Positions 61,101 through 64,000 of a DNA stretch of 64,000 nucleotides are shown here, piece by piece (within the stretch, counting starts at the first letter, position 1; each line of letters opens with the position of its first letter). The position numbers and the translations under genes are program-made. Source of the stretch: Arenicola marina (taxonomy: Eukaryota > Annelida > Polychaeta > Arenicolidae); NCBI GenBank assembly GCA_964019135.1, contig OZ025256.1, positions 15,073,911 through 15,137,910 of the forward strand. The letters are read 5' to 3'. The notes beneath the pieces were generated by a model. The model saw only the letters and a list, made by a program, of their open reading frames with translations, did not search any database and had not been told where the DNA came from.

Positions 61101-63277
61101 GCATGCCCGTCATCCGGGTGTGGCTGTCCCGCCGGGTCAGTGCCGCCACCACCACCTACACCCCCTCAGTCCCTGTCTCTAAGCTATCATCGCCGGCATG
61201 CCCGTCATCCGGGTGTGGCTGTCCCGCCGGGTCAGTGCCGCCACCCCCACCTACACCCCCACAGTCCCTGTCTCTAAGCTATCATCGCCGGCATGCCCGT
61301 CATCCGGGTGTGGCTGTCCCGCCGGGTCAGTGCCGCCACCCCCACCTACACCCTCTCAGTCCCTGTCTCTAAGCTATCATCGCCGGCATGCCCGTCATCC
61401 GGGTGTGGCTGTCCCGCCAGGTCAGTGCCGCCACCCCCACCTACACCCCCACAGTCCCTGTCTCTAAGCTATCATCGCCGGCATGCCCGTCATCCGGGTG
61501 TGGCTGTCCCGCCGGGTCAGTGCCGCCACCCCCACCTACACCCTCTCAGTCCCTGTCTCTAAGCTATCATCGCCGGCATGCCCGTCATCCGGGTGTGGCT
61601 GTCCCGCCGGGTCAGTGCCGCCACCACCACCTACACCCCCTCAGTCCCTGTCTCTAAGCTATCATCGCCGGCATGCCCGTCATCCGGGTGTGGCTGTCCC
61701 GCCGGGTCAGTGCCGCCACCACCACCTACACCCCCTCAGTCCCTGTCTCTAAGCTATCATCGCCGGCATGCCCGTCATCCGGGTGTGGCTGTCCCGCCGG
61801 GTCAGTGCCGCCACCACCACCTACACCCCCTCAGTCCCTGTCTCTAAGCTATCATCGCCGGCATGCCCGTCATCCGGGTGTGGCTGTCCCGCCGGGTCAG
61901 TGCCGCCACCACCACCTACACCCCCTCAGTCCCTGTCTCTAAGCTATCATCGCCGGCATGCCCGTCATCCGGGTGTGGCTGTCCCGCCGGGTCAGTGCCG
62001 CCACCCCCACCTACACCCCCACAGTCCCTGTCTCTAAGCTATCATCGCCGGCATGCCCGTCATCCGGGTGTGGCTGTCCCGCCGGGTCAGTGCCGCCACC
62101 CCCACCTACACCCTCTCAGTCCCTGTCTCTAAGCTATCATCGCCGGCATGCCCGTCATCCGGGTGTGGCTGTCCCGCCAGGTCAGTGCCGCCACCCCCAC
62201 CTACACCCCCACAGTCCCTGTCTCTAAGCTATCATCGCCGGCATGCCCGTCATCCGGGTGTGGCTGTCCCGCCAGGTCAGTGCCGCCACCCCCACCTACA
62301 CCCCCTCAGTCCCTGTCTCTAAGCTATCATCGCCGGCATGCCCGTCATCCGGGTGTGGCTGTCCCGCCGGGTCAGTGCCGCCACCCCCACCTACACCCTC
62401 TCAGTCCCTGTCTCTAAGCTATCATCGCCGGCATGCCCGTCATCCGGGTGTGGCTGTCCCGCCGGGTCAGTGCCGCCACCCCCACCTACACCCTCTCAGT
62501 CCCTGTCTCTAAGCTATCATCGCCGGCATGCCCGTCATCCGGGTGTGGCTGTCCCGCCGGGTCAGTGCCGCCACCCCCACCTACACCCTCTCAGTCCCTG
62601 TCTCTAAGCTATCATCGCCGGCATGCCCGTCATCCGGCTGTGGCTGTCCCGCCGGGTCAGTGCCGCCACCCCCACCTACACCCCATCAGTCCCTGTCTCT
62701 AAGCTATCATCGCCGGCATGCCCGTCATCCGGGTGTGGCTGTCCCGCCGGGTCAGTGCCGCCACCCCCACCTACACCCTCTCAGTCCCTGTCTCTAAGCT
62801 ATCATCGCCGGCATGCCCGTCATCCGGCTGTGGCTGTCCCGCCGGGTCAGTGCCGCCACCCCCACCTACACCCCATCAGTCCCTGTCTCTAAGCTATCAT
62901 CGCCGGCATGCCCGTCATCCGGGTGTGGCTGTCCCGCCAGGTCAGTGCCACCACCCCCACCTACACCCCCTCAGTCCCTGTCTCTAAGCTATCATCGCCG
63001 GCATGCCCGTCATCCGGGTGTGGCTGTCCCGCCAGATCAGTGCCGCCACCCCCACCCCACTCCCATCCCCACTTAAACACCTAAAAACACCAACATTTCA
63101 TTTGATTTCCTTTCTGCCGGCCAGGTGATTGTGATGAAGCGGACTCTGGGCGTGGGATACGCTGCCGTCGACAACCCCATCTTCTTCAAGGACAACTCCA
63201 GCATGTTGCTAGGCGACGCGAAGAAGACGTGCGACGCTCTGTTGGAGAAGACGCGGAGCTACTACAGCGACAAATAA
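46189..63277 (+). CDS. NNT: Mitochondrial NAD(P) transhydrogenase, 15 coding exons, 1065 aa
   Basis: Inner-membrane enzyme that uses the proton gradient to drive hydride transfer from NADH to NADP+, making matrix NADPH. Exons: 46189-46801, 47066-47253, 47715-47870, 48653-48860, 49271-49338, 49990-50149, 51031-51102, 51567-51797, 52638-52814, 53473-53580, 54925-55170, 55641-55981, 56729-56993, 58454-58665 and 63125-63277. All phases agree; human NNT is 1086 aa. Residues 1 to about 45 form a presequence. Domain I (NAD) has GAGVAG at 222-227. Domain II is the membrane part (for example [40 protein letters not shown]). Domain III (NADP) has GYGLCVA at 910-916, [17 protein letters not shown] and VGYAAVDNP. 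Exon 5 is shorter and less conserved than the human linker. Four exon ends (8, 12, 13, 14) are sites of tandem arrays, so alternative donor use is possible. Confidence 0.97.
47450..47545 (+). mobile_element. tRNA-derived SINE fragment, second type
   Basis: An A-box-like TAGCTCAATTAGTGAGC starts at 47458 and a B-box-like GTGGGTATGAACC lies at 47500-47512. The spacing is tRNA-like but the arms do not pair as a functional tRNA. It lies in NNT intron 2, and is related to the fragment at 5190-5300. Confidence 0.5.
48184..48425. repeat. 30-31 bp tandem repeat, 8 copies, in NNT intron 3
   Basis: The unit is ccatgtcgcgtgtcgatttt followed by aagaaaaaggt. The first units are 31 bp; later ones have lost one A in the A run and are 30 bp. 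The array is followed by a decayed unit and, at about 48544-48566, an atc microsatellite. Confidence 0.92.
49399..49551 (+). mobile_element. SINE of the main family, plus orientation, head incomplete
   Basis: Contains the family B-box region (ggtggctcgagcc, 49409-49421) and body (ggccatgtctgtgtggtcgc, cttctttgcaaagagtac, ggagttaccc) ending in tgatgcgataacgtcctga. It is the reverse complement of copies A-C. The A-box half is missing. It lies in NNT intron 5. Confidence 0.72.
50307..50832. repeat. 22-bp tandem repeat, 24 copies, in NNT intron 6
   Basis: The unit gtgtgccctggtggctatcg plus ct is 22 bp with very few substitutions and no length change. As 22 is not a multiple of three and the unit has no stop in any plus frame, all three plus frames stay open through the array (up to 210 codons) with one 22-residue pattern. 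This is an artefact, not a gene. It starts about 157 bp after the exon 6 donor. Confidence 0.93.
51776..52285 (+). repeat. About 65-bp array, 8 copies, of the NNT exon 8 tail and donor
   Basis: The true exon 8 end (TGTTCAAGCGTCCAG, then gtgagcgataatgg at 51798) recurs as tgtttcagcggccag followed by gtgagcgataatgg. Donor-like sites lie at 51867, 51997, 52062, 52127, 52195 and 52259, and one mutated site (gatgag) at 51931. Spacing is 64-69 bp. Each intronic unit therefore holds exon-like sequence plus a splice donor. Confidence 0.88.
55200..55445. repeat. Degenerate repeat in NNT intron 11
   Basis: About nine poorly conserved units of roughly 25 bp with the cores caaatatgtttgcccc and cacgaagatatttg. 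It is older or less homogeneous than the other NNT arrays. Confidence 0.7.
55949..56520 (+). repeat. 53-bp array, 11 copies, of the NNT exon 12 tail and donor
   Basis: Each unit has the last 33 bases of exon 12 (coding [11 protein letters not shown]) plus 20 intronic bases beginning gtgagtccgggttt. Donors occur at exactly 53-bp steps from 55982 to 56512; only the one at 56459 is altered (gtgatt). The first is the true donor, since it joins in phase to exon 13 at 56729 and gives IMCK-AMNRSL as in homologues. Confidence 0.93.
56994..58110 (+). repeat. 87-bp array, about 13 copies, starting at the NNT exon 13 donor
   Basis: The first unit begins with the donor itself (gtaaggagggtgt at 56994). 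Later units begin ttaaggagggtgt, so they lack a GT donor. Exact 87-bp steps (29 codons) keep long frames open on both strands, including a 412-codon minus frame, which are artefacts. The array ends near 58110, about 345 bp before exon 14. Confidence 0.92.
58619..63050 (+). repeat. 95-bp array, 47 copies, of the NNT exon 14 tail and donor, filling the intron
   Basis: Taking the ATGCCCGTCAT string as marker, units lie at exactly 95-bp steps from 58633 (in exon 14) to 63003. Each holds about 45 bases of exon sequence (coding [15 protein letters not shown]), the donor gtcagt, about 38 further bases and a pyrimidine-rich stretch ending in an AG (cctgtctctaag). The base at -2 of the donor alternates between A (CAGgtcag) and G (CGGgtcag) among units. 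No length change was seen in any unit. The acceptor of the last exon follows about 75 bp after the array. Confidence 0.95.
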
Positions 63278-63885
63278 CCGCCGAGAAACGTCTAGCAGCT
63301 ATCATGTATTAATTTAGTCTTTGACGAAACGTCTCTAAATGTCTCTATTTCTCCTGTTTCTGCGGTCTATAGGGAACTAGAGTACACGTAGTTTCTTCCA
63401 TAGCTTTGGCCGTGGTGTCCCTTGTTAAAGTTCACACGGGTTTGCCGGGGTCAGTCGTTGTCCTTGTGAGATTCGCTTACGCAAGGTTGTTTGACTTTAA
63501 TATTTTTGCTGATTGCGCACAAATTTGTGACAGTCGATCTCCTTGCAAAAAAAACCCAAACTGCGCTTGGATACCTTGGAAGTAAGGCTTGTTATTGTTA
63601 TAGTTCGTGTGTCACTGATATCAGTTACTTATCCGGCTTCTACCGGGATGGGTGTTGTCGGTTACAATCATGTCATTCAGCAAACAATAGAAATAACAGA
63701 AAATTGTTTTCGCAATTTTGGTTTCGATATGAACTGTAAGAAACAAAAATACATAAGGTCACCATTTGCACATCACTGTATCGTTAAAAACGGCTTTGAA
63801 AATCAAGTGGGTAAAATGTATTCGGTGGCATATTGTGGTCATATTGGCTGTCACGGGTACATTGGGAGTGTTCACGGCCAGCGTA
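63278..63885. other. NNT 3' UTR and downstream flank
   Basis: Follows the NNT stop at 63275-63277. No canonical AATAAA is evident close by, so the transcript end is unresolved. Short frames near 63491-63969 show no codon bias and are probably chance. Confidence 0.5.
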
Positions 63886-64000
63886 TTGCTGCTAAGACGG
63901 TCAATGCTCGTTGCTAAGACGGTTAAAGCCGTTGCTAAGACGCCAAGGCTTTTGCTAAGACAGTTATGACCGTTGCCAAGACATTCGTCGTTGCTAAGGC
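63886..64000. repeat. Degenerate gttgctaagac repeat at the right edge
   Basis: At least six imperfect units of about 18-23 bp with the core gttgctaagacggt. It continues past the window end. Confidence 0.75.

Noticed and set aside
58619-63050. CRISPR-like regular array
   Set aside because: There are no unique spacers between repeats, the unit is exon-derived and the genome is eukaryotic.
58728-63076. A ladder of 44 overlapping 87-89 codon frames
   Set aside because: Each is the same out-of-phase reading of the 95-bp repeat, spaced exactly 95 bases; all lie in the last NNT intron.

Overview
This is a eukaryotic (metazoan) genomic window with spliced genes, GT-AG introns, tRNA-derived SINEs, small DNA transposons and very many minisatellites. 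The four spliced genes match vertebrate orthologues closely in residues and alignment length. Coding sequence is GC-rich at third positions while introns are AT-rich. Together with minisatellites sitting on exon/intron boundaries, this makes an invertebrate deuterostome, most likely a lancelet (cephalochordate), my best guess. The species cannot be proven from the window alone.

Layout, left to right. (1) 1-18405, minus strand: the 5' two-thirds of EXOC3/Sec6 (exocyst subunit), 17 coding exons, running off the left edge. Its 6.2 kb sixth intron holds an intronless plus-strand gene (13062-13490, 142 aa, unrecognised) with a TATA box and two perfect CRE sites, plus large tandem repeats. (2) 18406-22440: intergenic, with a 577-bp foldback element. 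(3) 22441-27221, plus: a GMEB-type SAND-domain transcription factor, 6 coding exons, 446 aa. (4) 27222-34470: about 7 kb between convergent genes, with no coding gene seen. (5) 34471-43303, minus: IDH2-type mitochondrial NADP-dependent isocitrate dehydrogenase, 9 exons, 449 aa. (6) 43304-46188: shared upstream region. (7) 46189-63277, plus: NNT, mitochondrial proton-translocating NAD(P) transhydrogenase, 15 coding exons, 1065 aa. (8) 63278-64000: NNT 3' flank.

Functionally, IDH2 and NNT lie head to head, and both supply NADPH to the mitochondrial matrix. The interval between them carries a CCAAT box and an ERR-like half-site, which suggests co-regulation (inference).

The most striking feature is a set of at least seven tandem arrays anchored on splice junctions. 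In NNT, the ends of exons 8, 12 and 14 plus the adjoining donor site are copied about 8, 11 and 47 times into the following intron, and the exon 13 donor edge starts a 13-copy array. In EXOC3, exons 11 and 15 show the same event at 3 and 2 copies, and a 37-copy array abuts the acceptor of exon 14. The 95-bp array after NNT exon 14 fills almost all of a 4.46 kb intron. I have an unchecked recollection that minisatellites on exon/intron boundaries were reported for an amphioxus Adh gene, so the class may not be new; the scale and recurrence here still deserve attention.
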